Positions 8,652-16,900 of a stretch of DNA of 40,227 nucleotides are shown one piece after another. Origin of the DNA: CAYOZL01 sp964408435 (GTDB taxonomy: Bacteria; Bdellovibrionota_C; UBA2361; SZUA-149; CAYOZL01). Numbering within the stretch: the first letter of the stretch is position 1; each line of letters starts with the position of its first letter. A model generated the notes under the pieces. That model was not told where the DNA came from and made no database searches. It saw only the letters and a list, made by a program, of their open reading frames with translations. The DNA is taken from contig CAYOZL010000017.1 of NCBI GenBank assembly GCA_964408435.1, positions 1 through 40,227 of the forward strand. The letters are read 5' to 3'. Both the position numbers and the translations under genes were made by a program.

Positions 8652-8680
8652 ATAATACAGCATTGATACTACAGTATCAA
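8652..8680 (-). promoter_or_regulatory. Sigma70 promoter with overlapping operator palindrome, barrel gene
   Basis: Reading the minus strand, -35 TTGATA (8675-8680) and -10 TATTAT (8652-8657) are separated by exactly 17 bases, 46-75 bases upstream of the chosen ATG. The -35 box is one arm of a perfect palindrome TTGATACT-AC-AGTATCAA at 8663-8680. This is a classic arrangement for a dimeric repressor that blocks polymerase. Confidence 0.65.
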
Positions 8681-8853
8681 AACAGATGTGAAATTACTTT
8701 TTATTACTTAATGCTAAAACTGAGTATTATAGCCTAATTATCACACTTTAAGCAGTAAATGATAAGACTTAAAACAAAAAATATTATTTATTTTAGAATC
8801 TTATCAATTCTGCCGATACTTATTTAGTATAAAAAAAGAAGGTCTTTAATAAA

Positions 8854-9285
8854 TTGTCATTAAACTATTACAAATCTCAGCAAGAAAGTAGTCACAGCAA
8901 GGAACAGACTATCAGCGCTATTAGAACTGCGTTTATAGCTAAATTCATTCTACTTAGAGAAAGCAAAAGATCAAAAGCTCACAGATCAATAGAAAAATTA
9001 TCTTGGGATAAAAATGCATCAGCTAAAGATTTATACAATCAATTCAGAGCAGAGTTTGTTAGAAACGGAGATAAGCTCTTAACAGTGGAAAAAGATTTAG
9101 ATAGAGCCCTTATGCATGCAGAAGGTTCTGCTAATTATTTTTTAAAGCAATATCTTTCTAGAGAATGTTTAAGCTTCAAACAAGCTTTATTAGATTACGA
9201 AAGAAGCAATGAATTACTTTTTGGCTCATCAGTTTGCCCGAATAATAAACGTAAAGGCTGGAAGTTAAGTACTGAAATCAAATAG
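8854..9285 (+). CDS. Hypothetical protein, mainly helical
   Basis: The product is 143 residues and not recognised. It starts with TTG (8854); the next ATG in frame is far inside the gene and an AAGG lies about 12 bases upstream, so TTG is the best choice. No signal peptide or membrane segment is seen. The sequence is basic and probably all-helical, with a motif-like stretch RESKRSKAHRSIEKLSWDK near the N-terminus. It is divergent from the barrel gene and convergent with nusB, so it forms its own transcript. Codon use is like the neighbours, supporting it as a resident gene. Confidence 0.6.
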   Translation: MSLNYYKSQQESSHSKEQTISAIRTAFIAKFILLRESKRSKAHRSIEKLSWDKNASAKDLYNQFRAEFVRNGDKLLTVEKDLDRALMHAEGSANYFLKQYLSRECLSFKQALLDYERSNELLFGSSVCPNNKRKGWKLSTEIK

Positions 9286-9307
9286 TATTTTAAGAATTAA
9301 ACTGTAT

Positions 9308-9769
9308 CTAAGCTATTTTTAACAACTCGGTTTCAAATAATTCACCATCTTCTGCATTCTCAGCTACATCATAGTTCCGAGCTATTTTATCAATTACTCC
9401 ATTAATAAAATTTGCAGAATCTTCAGAGCCAAATTTTTTAGCAATCTCAATAGCTTCATTTATAGAAACATTTACAGGCACATCATTTAGAAAAATAATC
9501 TCATACGAACAAACTCTAAGTATACTTCTATCCACACGAGACATTCTAGAAATACTCCAATTCTCACTTGCTTTAGTAATATTAGAATCAAGGTTAACTT
9601 TATTCTCAACTACACCAGTTAGTAAAAGATTGGTAAATTTTATGATTGATTTATCACGAGAATAAAAATCAGCGCATTTTAAAGTGGAGTCTAAATTCCA
9701 GTCGTTATTAAAATCAGATCTAAATAGAGCTTGAACAGCTAATTCTCTGGCTTGTCGTCTGATTCCCAT
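9308..9769 (-). CDS. nusB: Transcription antitermination factor NusB
   Basis: This 153-residue all-helical RNA-binding protein works with NusE/S10 at boxA in rRNA antitermination. Typical features are the N-terminal RRQARELAVQALF, the central SRMSRVDRSILRVCSYEI, and near the end NEAIEIAKKFGSEDSANFINGVIDKI. The open frame extends to a GTG at 9790, but the ATG at 9767-9769 has a perfect AGGAG at -8 and starts the protein at the conserved region. It lies downstream of the riboflavin genes, as in Deltaproteobacteria-type clusters, but separated by 236 bases where ribH would be expected. Confidence 0.93.
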   Translation of the reverse strand: MGIRRQARELAVQALFRSDFNNDWNLDSTLKCADFYSRDKSIIKFTNLLLTGVVENKVNLDSNITKASENWSISRMSRVDRSILRVCSYEIIFLNDVPVNVSINEAIEIAKKFGSEDSANFINGVIDKIARNYDVAENAEDGELFETELLKIA

Positions 9770-10005
9770 ACTTCTCCTAATCTTACGCACTAAATAAGTT
9801 ACAAATATTGCAACCTTGTTTTGTTCCCTATATCTAGGCTGTCCATGCCTAGTTAATGTAAAGAGCTATCCTCTGTTATGCGATAAATAAATAAATACTT
9901 ATCACTTAGTCCTAACTAGCTGTAATTAAAACAATAATTACCTATCTAATTAAGCAGGAAAAGGAATTTATAATATATTCTATATAATAGCAAATAGATG
10001 TGCAT
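9770..10005. other. Gap where ribH is usually found
   Basis: No reading frame of lumazine-synthase length is present. Two small inverted repeats are visible: CTAGGC/GCCTAG (9834-9839 with 9847-9852) and GTAATTA/TAATTAC (9922-9928 with 9935-9941). The rest is AT-rich with several TATAAT-like words, probably containing the nusB promoter. Confidence 0.4.
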
Positions 10006-10938
10006 TTAAGACAGGTCACTTAATATGTGCTCAGACAAATTTGGATTAGTGCCTCTTAGATATACTAATATCCCTCCACCTAATTTCTTCAAATCATCAA
10101 TTGCCCCTTCAATACGAGAGCCAGTAAAATTTGCTTCTATTTGAGAAGATTCAGGTAATAACTCATGAAAAATATCCTGAACTACATCTTGATTAAAAAT
10201 CCTAACTTCTTCTCTACCCTCTCCAATAACTAAAGCGTAGTGTTGCTTAAGGTTAGAATCATCAACATAAACAAATAGCTTAGAGTCCTGATCTATTTTT
10301 AACTCTTTAATCCTTCTAACTGATAATTCATTTTTAATTCTAAAATTTACAATTTGCTCTACACTAATAATTTTCAGTTCATTAGTGGTACAATAATTTT
10401 GTAATTCTTCACCACTGAGCATATTACCTACACAATCCATGATTTCACAAATAACACCCACAGGTTCCAAGCCTGCTAACTTACACAAATCGTGTGAACC
10501 TTCCGTTTGACCTCTTCTTTTTAGAACTCCGCCTTTTACTGCCCCAAGTGGAAAAACATGTCCTGGTAAAATAAAATCAGAGGCCTTAGCATTTTCATTA
10601 GTTAAATGTTTAATCGCTTCTGCTCTAGCACTTGCAGAGTTTCCAATTTTTTCTTTACTTTTTAAATCAAAACTAACTGCAAAGTTAGTTCCAAAAGGAG
10701 AGGTATTATGCTGAACTTGAAAAGGAAAATTAAACTTTTCTAGCCTTTGCTCACTCATAGTCACACAAATTAAACCTTTACCATGGCTAAGCATGAAGTT
10801 AATCAATTCAGCGCTAGCATGCTCAGCAGCAATAACCAAATCTCCTTCATTCTCTCGATCTTCATCATCAACAAGAACTATCATCTTGCCTAGTTTTAAA
10901 TCTTTTAGCGCACTTTCTATTGAATCTAGTTTAAGCAT
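10006..10938 (-). CDS. ribBA: 3,4-dihydroxy-2-butanone-4-phosphate synthase with degenerate RibA domain
   Basis: The product is 310 residues. Residues 1-~200 are a complete RibB domain, with acidic loop DDEDRENEGDL, then GLICV, and RRGQTEGSHDLCKLAGLEPVGVICE. It makes dihydroxybutanone phosphate from ribulose 5-phosphate for riboflavin. The C-terminal ~100 residues align with where GTP cyclohydrolase II should be but are short and lack the zinc cysteines (C-x10-CxC type), so this half is probably not a cyclohydrolase. Proteobacterial RibBX proteins look like this. GTP cyclohydrolase II must be encoded elsewhere. The gene overlaps the end of ribE by 8 bases, implying translational coupling. Confidence 0.9.
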   Translation of the reverse strand: MLKLDSIESALKDLKLGKMIVLVDDEDRENEGDLVIAAEHASAELINFMLSHGKGLICVTMSEQRLEKFNFPFQVQHNTSPFGTNFAVSFDLKSKEKIGNSASARAEAIKHLTNENAKASDFILPGHVFPLGAVKGGVLKRRGQTEGSHDLCKLAGLEPVGVICEIMDCVGNMLSGEELQNYCTTNELKIISVEQIVNFRIKNELSVRRIKELKIDQDSKLFVYVDDSNLKQHYALVIGEGREEVRIFNQDVVQDIFHELLPESSQIEANFTGSRIEGAIDDLKKLGGGILVYLRGTNPNLSEHILSDLS

Positions 10939-11503
10939 TCTTATTAGTTATTCTTTCTACATATCTAGCAATAGTATCTGCTTCTATGTTAACAACATCT
11001 CCCTTTTTATATTTAGAGAACAATGTATTTTGTTTAGTATGAGGAATTATATAAACATTAAAACTTTCATCATCAACTTCACCAACAGTTAAACTAACTC
11101 CATCGATTGTAATTGAACCTTTTTCTGCAATTAAATGTGCAATATTCTCAGGCAAACTAAATCCATGCATTTCACCAGAAATATCTACAAGCTTCACCGC
11201 TGCATCCACGTGACCTAGAACAATATGACCATCAAGTCTTTGGCCAATCTTTAAACTTCTTTCAATATTAACACCTGATCCAAAAGTTAAACTAGCTAAA
11301 CTAGTTTTCCTAAAAGTTTCTTCGCAGATCTCAAACCTAGCTTGCTCACCGTCTATCTCCACAACAGAAAGACAAACCCCATTTATAGCAACAGACTCAC
11401 CAATTTTAAGTGGCTCCTCAACAAAACTATTCGCTTTAACCCAAATAGCATCAACTTCTCTTTTAGCAATACTTGCTACTTCTGTAATTATTCCAGTAAA
11501 CAT
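10931..11503 (-). CDS. ribE: Riboflavin synthase, alpha subunit
   Basis: This 190-residue enzyme dismutates two 6,7-dimethyl-8-ribityllumazine molecules into riboflavin. The two tandem lumazine-binding beta-barrels are visible: MFTGIITEV at the N-terminus with GESVAINGVCLSV, and the second repeat with IAEKGSITIDGVSLTV. I chose the ATG at 11501-11503 rather than an upstream TTG because MFTGI is the family's invariant start. The ATG overlaps the ribD stop as TAATG and the gene overlaps ribBA by 8 bases, so the three are one coupled operon. Confidence 0.95.
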   Translation of the reverse strand: MFTGIITEVASIAKREVDAIWVKANSFVEEPLKIGESVAINGVCLSVVEIDGEQARFEICEETFRKTSLASLTFGSGVNIERSLKIGQRLDGHIVLGHVDAAVKLVDISGEMHGFSLPENIAHLIAEKGSITIDGVSLTVGEVDDESFNVYIIPHTKQNTLFSKYKKGDVVNIEADTIARYVERITNKNA

Positions 11504-12210
11504 TAACAAATTCTATACAATGAATAACTATTATTAGCTAGCTTCCAAGCTTTCACTAGCTCTAAATCCATACTCTTTTCAACCCAATTTTCTCCCCCGA
11601 TTAAAGTCGTTCGAACAAGTAAAAGAAAATCAGCATCAAAGCTAGCAAAATCGGAACTATCAAAGCCAAGATACTCAGCCTTCGAAAAGTATTTTTCTAA
11701 AAATCTATTTTTATAATTAATCAGTTTCCCTTCAACACCAACTGAAGCAATAGCTACCTTTGGAAAACTTCCATGTGCAATATAATAAAGCCAAGAGAAT
11801 AAAACTTGCTCAGTCTCATCTTTTAAAACCCCGTTCTTAACTTCTATCCCAGACTCTTTTAAAAATTCTGCTCCCCCTCTAGCTTTTTCATTTGGATCTC
11901 CTAAAGAATAAACAACTCTCTTAATCCCTTTCTTAACAGTTAACTCAGAACAAGGCCCCGTCTTCCCATGATGATTACAAGGCTCAAGCGTAACGTAAAT
12001 AGTCGCCCCCTCAGCCTCACTACCAGCATCCTCCAAAGCAATAACCTCAGCATGCTTACCCCCAGCTTTTTCATGCCACCCCTTACCAACAATCTTCCCA
12101 TCCCGAACAACAACAGCTCCCACAACAGGATTAGGCTCCGTCTCCCCAAACGCCCTCACCGCCAAAACCAAAGCCCGTCGCATATAATATTTATCTTTCA
12201 AATCCGTCAT
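11503..12210 (-). CDS. ribD: Riboflavin deaminase RibD with shortened, degenerate reductase domain
   Basis: The product is 235 residues, against about 360 for bifunctional RibD. The N-terminal cytidine-deaminase-like domain is intact: HAE (53-55), and LEPCNHHGKTGPC with zinc cysteines at 78 and 87. It deaminates the pyrimidine intermediate. After about residue 140 the reductase half is recognisable only in fragments (FPKVAIASVGVEGK, DFLLLVRTTLIGG) and stops early, so it cannot be a normal NADPH-binding domain. By eye the deaminase half has clearly more G+C (about half) than the C-terminal half and neighbours. The reductase step must be done by another protein, or the gene has decayed at its 3' end. 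The start ATG has no clear ribosome binding site. Confidence 0.85.
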   Translation of the reverse strand: MTDLKDKYYMRRALVLAVRAFGETEPNPVVGAVVVRDGKIVGKGWHEKAGGKHAEVIALEDAGSEAEGATIYVTLEPCNHHGKTGPCSELTVKKGIKRVVYSLGDPNEKARGGAEFLKESGIEVKNGVLKDETEQVLFSWLYYIAHGSFPKVAIASVGVEGKLINYKNRFLEKYFSKAEYLGFDSSDFASFDADFLLLVRTTLIGGENWVEKSMDLELVKAWKLANNSYSLYRIC

Positions 12211-12235
12211 AAACTAAAAACTATCAATGATCGAA

Positions 12236-12378
12236 GCAGAGGTAGATATTTCTATTTATCCGGATTTTAAAAATCTTTTTTTCAAAAAATAAAACAGAAA
12301 AAAGATTTTTCACCTCGGAACTTGCCTCAGCTTGTCTGAGGCGTGAGAATGAGGATAAATAGAAACATCTGCCTCTGC
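12236..12378. repeat. 143-bp nested palindromic element (MITE-like)
   Basis: Outer arms 12236-12261 and 12353-12378 match as inverted repeats in 24 of 26 positions (GCAGAGGTAGATATTTC.. and its complement). Inside, AAAAATCTTTTTT near 12269 pairs with AAAAAAGATTTTT near 12299. A third hairpin is GCCTCA/TGAGGC around 12323-12341. The element fills most of the ribD-nrdR gap and carries no coding frame. A stem-in-stem structure with imperfect terminal arms is typical of non-autonomous mobile elements or dispersed intergenic repeats. Confidence 0.6.
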
Positions 12379-12403
12379 GCTCTATATGGTAATATTTTAA
12401 AAA

Positions 12404-12865
12404 CTACTTCTTAGCATTCTTAGCAAGCTGCTTTAATGTCTCCATAAACTCACTAACATCAGAAAACTCCCGATAAACCGAAGCAAACCGAATATACGCA
12501 ACCTGATCTAAATCTTTTAACTTAGAAATAATCATCTCCCCAATCTCAGCACTAGGAACCTCTTTATCTCCACTTTCTAAAAGCTTAGTCTCTATATCTC
12601 TAACCGCTTCTTCTAAACTATGAACACTAACAGGTCTTTTCTCACAGGCTTTTTTCATTCCTCCAAGAATTTTAAAGCGGTCAAAAGTCTCTCTTTGCCC
12701 ACCCTTTTTAATCACCATGGGAAGAGTTTCTTCTATTCTTTCAAAAGTAGTAAATCTAAACTGACAAGATTCGCATTCTCTTCGTCTTCGAACAGAGCGA
12801 CCATCAACACCTTCTCTTGAATCAACTACCCTAGTCTTAGAAGAATCGCAGCGTTGGCACTTCAT
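12404..12865 (-). CDS. nrdR: Transcriptional repressor NrdR
   Basis: This 153-residue repressor of ribonucleotide reductase genes senses (d)ATP. The N-terminal zinc ribbon has cysteines 3, 6, 31 and 34 (MKCQRC...CESC), with the conserved SREGVDGRSVRRRRECE. Residues ~49-139 form the ATP-cone domain (VIKKGGQRETFDRFKI...VAYIRFASVYREF). It starts 16 bases after the glyA stop, so it is probably in the glyA transcript. The start ATG is followed at once by the diagnostic K-C-Q-R-C. Confidence 0.96.
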   Translation of the reverse strand: MKCQRCDSSKTRVVDSREGVDGRSVRRRRECESCQFRFTTFERIEETLPMVIKKGGQRETFDRFKILGGMKKACEKRPVSVHSLEEAVRDIETKLLESGDKEVPSAEIGEMIISKLKDLDQVAYIRFASVYREFSDVSEFMETLKQLAKNAKK

Positions 12866-12881
12866 GAGGGTATTTTAATCA

Positions 12882-14390
12882 TTACTCTGTTTTAAGAAAT
12901 TCCTGTTCTAGGAAAGCTAAATCTAATTCTGGATATAATGGAAAATCATTTAAAAGATTTAAAACTCTAGTTTTCGCTTCAGTTCTAACATCTTCTGAAA
13001 CAACATATTTAGTTTTACTTATTTTCCCACTCTTTAACTTAGGTGCAGAAGTTGCAGATAAAACTTTTTTAATAACTGCAGCTATTTCTTTCATCTGCTC
13101 TACACCCATACCAAGTGTAGTAATTGCAGGAGTTCCAACTCTTAGCCCACTAGTATACCAAGCACCATTTGGATCAAAAGGAATTGAATTTCTATTTAAA
13201 GTAACTCCGCACTCTCTTAGTGAAGCCTCTGCTTGTCTACCGTTAATATCAAATGGACGCACGTCTATTAAAAGCAAGTGATTATCAGTTCCACCTGTAA
13301 GAACCTCTAGGCCTTCTTCAATACACGCTGCTGCTAATGCTCTAGAATTTTCAACAATTTTATGAGCATAATCTTTAAACTCAGGTGTTAAGTTTTCTTT
13401 AAAGGCAACTGACTTTGCAGCCATTACATGAGAAAGTGGTCCACCGATAACAAGTGGACAGCCTTTATCTACTTGTTCTGCGAATTCTTTTTTGCAAAGA
13501 ATCAATCCACCTCTAGGTCCTCTTAAAGTTTTATGCGTTGTTGTAGTTGCTATATCAGCGAAAGGAATTGGATTAAAATCTCCTTTAAAAACACCTCCGG
13601 CTACTAGCCCAGAAAAGTGCGCCATATCTACCATAAAGACAGCACCAACTTTATCAGCGATCTCTTTCATTCTTCTAAAGTTTATTTCTCTAGGATACGC
13701 ACTATAACCAGTAAGAAGAATTGTAGGTTTAATCTCCATTGCTTGCTTTTCGATTTGGTCATAATCAAGAAGCCCAGTTTTTTTACTTACACCATATGAG
13801 TAAGCATCAAACATTTGAGCAGAAACATTAAAACGGTATCCATGAGTTAGATGGCCTCCAGAATAGTAATCTAATGCTAATAGCTTTTGGTTGCCCATGG
13901 CTTTTCTAAACTCTAGCCACTGCTCACTATCTAAATCATTTATCTTTTTATCGCCTAGATCTTTAAGAAACTTATTTCCAACTCTTTCATGCAAAATTGC
14001 CCAATAGGCAATTAAGTTAGCATCAGCTCCGCTATGTGCTTGTAAATATGCGTGCTCTGCACCAAATACTTTCTTAGCAAGCTCTACTCCTGTTGCTTCT
14101 AAGTTATCTACATTATCGCAGCCTGCGTAGAAGCGATGAAAAGGATAACCTTCTGCATACTTATCAGTTAACAAGTTCCCCATAGTTAACTGACAAGACA
14201 AAGAACAAAAGTTTTCACTAGCAATTAATTTCAAATTGCTTCTTTGATCTTTAAATTCCTGAACTATTGAACTTGCTACTTCAGGTAGCACCTCAGAAGT
14301 TTTTGTTAGATTAGCAAGATATGCAACAAATGCTGGATTAGCATCATTGGGTTTAACTGAACTTAAATATTTACTTAAAGAATTACTCAT
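12882..14390 (-). CDS. glyA: Serine hydroxymethyltransferase, long form
   Basis: This 502-residue PLP enzyme converts serine and tetrahydrofolate to glycine and methylene-THF. The PLP lysine is in TTTTHKTLRGPRGG. Other signatures are LIASENF, YAEGYPFHRFYAGC, QAHSGADANL and DMAHFSGLVAGG. It is about 80 residues longer than the common form: there is an N-terminal extension (~35 residues) and an insertion of about 35 residues after IAYWAILHERVG. Similar long forms are known in Chlamydiae and spirochaetes. It sits upstream of nrdR and the riboflavin genes, the order seen in Deltaproteobacteria-type genomes. Confidence 0.96.
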   Translation of the reverse strand: MSNSLSKYLSSVKPNDANPAFVAYLANLTKTSEVLPEVASSIVQEFKDQRSNLKLIASENFCSLSCQLTMGNLLTDKYAEGYPFHRFYAGCDNVDNLEATGVELAKKVFGAEHAYLQAHSGADANLIAYWAILHERVGNKFLKDLGDKKINDLDSEQWLEFRKAMGNQKLLALDYYSGGHLTHGYRFNVSAQMFDAYSYGVSKKTGLLDYDQIEKQAMEIKPTILLTGYSAYPREINFRRMKEIADKVGAVFMVDMAHFSGLVAGGVFKGDFNPIPFADIATTTTHKTLRGPRGGLILCKKEFAEQVDKGCPLVIGGPLSHVMAAKSVAFKENLTPEFKDYAHKIVENSRALAAACIEEGLEVLTGGTDNHLLLIDVRPFDINGRQAEASLRECGVTLNRNSIPFDPNGAWYTSGLRVGTPAITTLGMGVEQMKEIAAVIKKVLSATSAPKLKSGKISKTKYVVSEDVRTEAKTRVLNLLNDFPLYPELDLAFLEQEFLKTE

Positions 14391-14501
14391 GATGCTTTGA
14401 CGAAGAAAAGATTATTTTTTTACTTAATCTCTACACTGCACACGCACTATTAATGCTTAGCAAAAGCAAAGAATAAAAAAATAACAAGAAGACTAATAAC
14501 T

Positions 14502-14525
14502 GTGCCCTTTTAGAAAAAAGGGCAC
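14502..14525. terminator. Hairpin after acpP, possible terminator
   Basis: GTGCCCTTTT and AAAAGGGCAC form a 10-bp stem with a short loop, just beyond the acpP stop on the minus strand. A T-rich stretch appears about 25 bases further on rather than directly after the stem, so termination strength is uncertain. Confidence 0.5.
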
Positions 14526-14542
14526 TAAAGGCTTATTAAGAA

Positions 14543-14785
14543 TTACGCTGTAGCGTTTTCCTTAATGTAACCTACTGCATCTCCAACAGTTAAAATCTTT
14601 TCAGCATCTTCATCAGAGATTTCTATGTCATACTCTTCTTCTAGTGCCATTACTAATTCAACTATATCAAGTGAATCAGCCCCTAAATCTTCTATAAAAG
14701 AAGCGCTTTCTTTAACATCATCTGCAGCAACACCTAGTTGCTCAACAATAATACCTTTTACTTTATCTGTTGTCTCTGTGGACAT
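14543..14785 (-). CDS. acpP: Acyl carrier protein
   Basis: This 80-residue acidic helical protein carries growing fatty acids on 4'-phosphopantetheine attached to S38 in GADSLDIVEL. The length and MSTETTDKVKGIIVEQLGV start are typical. The ribosome binding site GGAGGA, six bases before the ATG, is the strongest in the window and fits the need for very high expression. It lies 220 bases after fabG, with AT-rich sequence between that may hold its own promoter. fabF, which normally follows, is absent. Confidence 0.96.
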   Translation of the reverse strand: MSTETTDKVKGIIVEQLGVAADDVKESASFIEDLGADSLDIVELVMALEEEYDIEISDEDAEKILTVGDAVGYIKENATA

Positions 14786-15005
14786 GTTCCTCCGTTTAAA
14801 AATATATACTTCTAGAATCCTTAAATAATAAAAATCTAGACTAGTTGCATCTCATAGAACAACTATTCATTGCAATACAAGTAGATAAATTATTTTTTTC
14901 TAATAAAATTGGCTAAAATCATAACAGCCTAATATTACTTATTTTTCTTTGAAATACCTACAATCTTTTTGTATTTTATTAAAAAAACTTAGCTTTTTTT
15001 TAGTC

Positions 15006-15764
15006 CTATAAGTACATTCCGCCATTCACACCAAGCGTTTGACCAGTGATATAAGAACTTTGTTCACTCGCTAAAAAAGCAACTAAATTTGCAACATCTT
15101 CAACACTTCCTAATCTACCTGCAGGAATTTGAGATAACATTTTATCAATTCTTTCTTTATCAATATCTGAAGTCATATCAGTTTCTATGTAACCAGGAGT
15201 AACTGAATTAACAGTAATGTTTCTTGAGCCTAACTCTTTCGCTAATGATTTTGTTAAGCCAAATATTCCAGCCTTAGAAGCCGCGTAAGCAACTTGGCCA
15301 GCATTACCCATTTCACCAATTACAGAACTAATATTAATTACTCTTCCAACTCGAGCTTTCATCATTGGCTTAGAAACAGCTTTGCAAAGATGGAAACAAG
15401 AACTTAAATTAATATCTATTGTTTTTTGCCAGTCTTCAGCTTTTGTTCTCATTAACAAACCATCAGAAGCAATCCCTGCATTATTAACTAAAATATCTAC
15501 CTTAGAGAACTTCTCTAATAACTTTGACACTCCTAAATCAACTTGTTCAGGATTAGAAACATCAAACTGAAGCGCAATAGCATCAACACCTAAAGCTTTT
15601 ATCTGCTCAACTACTTCATTTGCTTTTTCTACATTTCTAGAAAAATTAACCCCAATACTTGCTCCCATCCCAGCAAATGTAAGAGCAATCTGTTTTCCAA
15701 TACCTCTACTTGCCCCAGTAATTAAAGCCACTTTTCCATCCAATGCTTTATCTGAATATAACAT
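15006..15764 (-). CDS. fabG: 3-oxoacyl-ACP reductase
   Basis: This 252-residue NADPH-dependent SDR reduces 3-oxoacyl-ACP in fatty-acid elongation. The cofactor motif is TGASRGIGK (17-25), the structural motif NNAG (94-97), and the catalytic triad S147, Y160 and K164 (YAASKAG). C-terminal VNGGMYL is the family ending. It starts two bases after the plsX stop, with AGGAG just upstream, so it is coupled to plsX. fabH and fabD, usually between plsX and fabG, are missing here. Confidence 0.95.
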   Translation of the reverse strand: MLYSDKALDGKVALITGASRGIGKQIALTFAGMGASIGVNFSRNVEKANEVVEQIKALGVDAIALQFDVSNPEQVDLGVSKLLEKFSKVDILVNNAGIASDGLLMRTKAEDWQKTIDINLSSCFHLCKAVSKPMMKARVGRVINISSVIGEMGNAGQVAYAASKAGIFGLTKSLAKELGSRNITVNSVTPGYIETDMTSDIDKERIDKMLSQIPAGRLGSVEDVANLVAFLASEQSSYITGQTLGVNGGMYL

Positions 15765-15766
15765 TA

Positions 15767-16888
15767 TTATTTTCTCCTAATTAAATTTTCTGTAAAGCTA
15801 TCGGATAGAACTTCATCCTTACCGTGTAACTTATCTTCTAAGCTTGCTAATTCTTGAATAATTTTTTCTGTCATTCCATTTGTTGCAAAACTATGGGCTA
15901 ATCTAATGGCATTTTTTACAGCCCTTGCATCTGAAGAACCATGTAAAACAAACGCTAACTTATTTAAGCCCAGTAAAGGTGCACCACCATATGAAGAGTA
16001 ATCAAATTTATTTACAAACACTTCTTTTAAAGCCCCTCTAAATAAACCTAAACCAAGCTTTCTAAAAATTCCTCTATTAGCCTCAAACATTAATTGTTCA
16101 TATACTAACCTCACTGCACCTTCTGCAGTTTTAAGTAAAACATTTCCAGTATAGCCATCACAGACAATCACATCAGCAGTATTACTAGTTGCATCTCTGC
16201 CTTCAACAAAACCAATATAATTTACTAACTCTAAAGATTTTAGCGTAACCGCTGCGGCTCTAACAACATCAGTTCCTTTAGACTCTTCTGTTCCATTAGA
16301 TAAGAGTGCAACTTTAGGAAAGTCTACATCGAATAAAGAGGCATAATAAATACTTCCCATTACTGCAAACTGTATTAAATTCTCAGCACTACAACTAACA
16401 TTTGCACCTGAATCTAGAATAACATTTAATCTATCTTCCCCTGGCCTTGGAATTAAAGTTGCAATAGCTGGCCTTTCAATACCTGGAACTAAACCACAAA
16501 TTAGATTTCCAGCAACCATCATAGCCCCTGAATTACCTGCACTTAACATTGCAGAAACTTCTTTTTTTGCTAGCATTTCATAAGCTACACAAAGTGAAGA
16601 ATCAGGTTTTCTTCTAACTGAGCGAGCGGCAGAATCTTGCATTTCAATTACTTGATTTGCTTCTCTGATATAAATTGGGAAATCTGTTGCACCAAGATTA
16701 GATAGAATATTTTCTAAATCCTGTTTTGGACCAACTAAAATTGATTTTGCACCGAGTTCTTTGTAGGCCTGAACACAGCCCTCAGCAATAACTTCTGGCC
16801 CTTTATCACTACCCATTGCATCAACTGCAATTGGCAAGACATTGGCCCTACCGGGAAGAGTTTCTCCGGAAAGAGGTTTATTAGACAT
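15767..16888 (-). CDS. plsX: Phosphate acyltransferase PlsX
   Basis: This 373-residue enzyme makes acyl-phosphate from acyl-ACP, the first step of phospholipid synthesis by the PlsX-PlsY route. Family signatures are IAVDAMGSDKGPE at the N-terminus, SAGNSGAMMVAGNLI, GANVSC, and the VCDGYTGNVLLKTAEG motif. About 16 residues precede the usual start (I-A-V-D-A-M-G), so the N-terminus is slightly long. It begins 12 bases after rpmF and precedes fabG, making an rpmF-plsX-fabG operon. Confidence 0.95.
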   Translation of the reverse strand: MSNKPLSGETLPGRANVLPIAVDAMGSDKGPEVIAEGCVQAYKELGAKSILVGPKQDLENILSNLGATDFPIYIREANQVIEMQDSAARSVRRKPDSSLCVAYEMLAKKEVSAMLSAGNSGAMMVAGNLICGLVPGIERPAIATLIPRPGEDRLNVILDSGANVSCSAENLIQFAVMGSIYYASLFDVDFPKVALLSNGTEESKGTDVVRAAAVTLKSLELVNYIGFVEGRDATSNTADVIVCDGYTGNVLLKTAEGAVRLVYEQLMFEANRGIFRKLGLGLFRGALKEVFVNKFDYSSYGGAPLLGLNKLAFVLHGSSDARAVKNAIRLAHSFATNGMTEKIIQELASLEDKLHGKDEVLSDSFTENLIRRK

Positions 16889-16900
16889 AGAGATAAGTTA

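Noticed and set aside
12211..12403. FMN riboswitch upstream of ribD
   Set aside because: None of the conserved FMN-aptamer words can be read on the minus strand; the region is taken up by the palindromic element.
59..14852. 14-bp identical word GACTAGTTGCATCT at 59-72 and 14839-14852
   Set aside because: One shared 14-mer is expected by chance in 40 kb; the flanks do not match.
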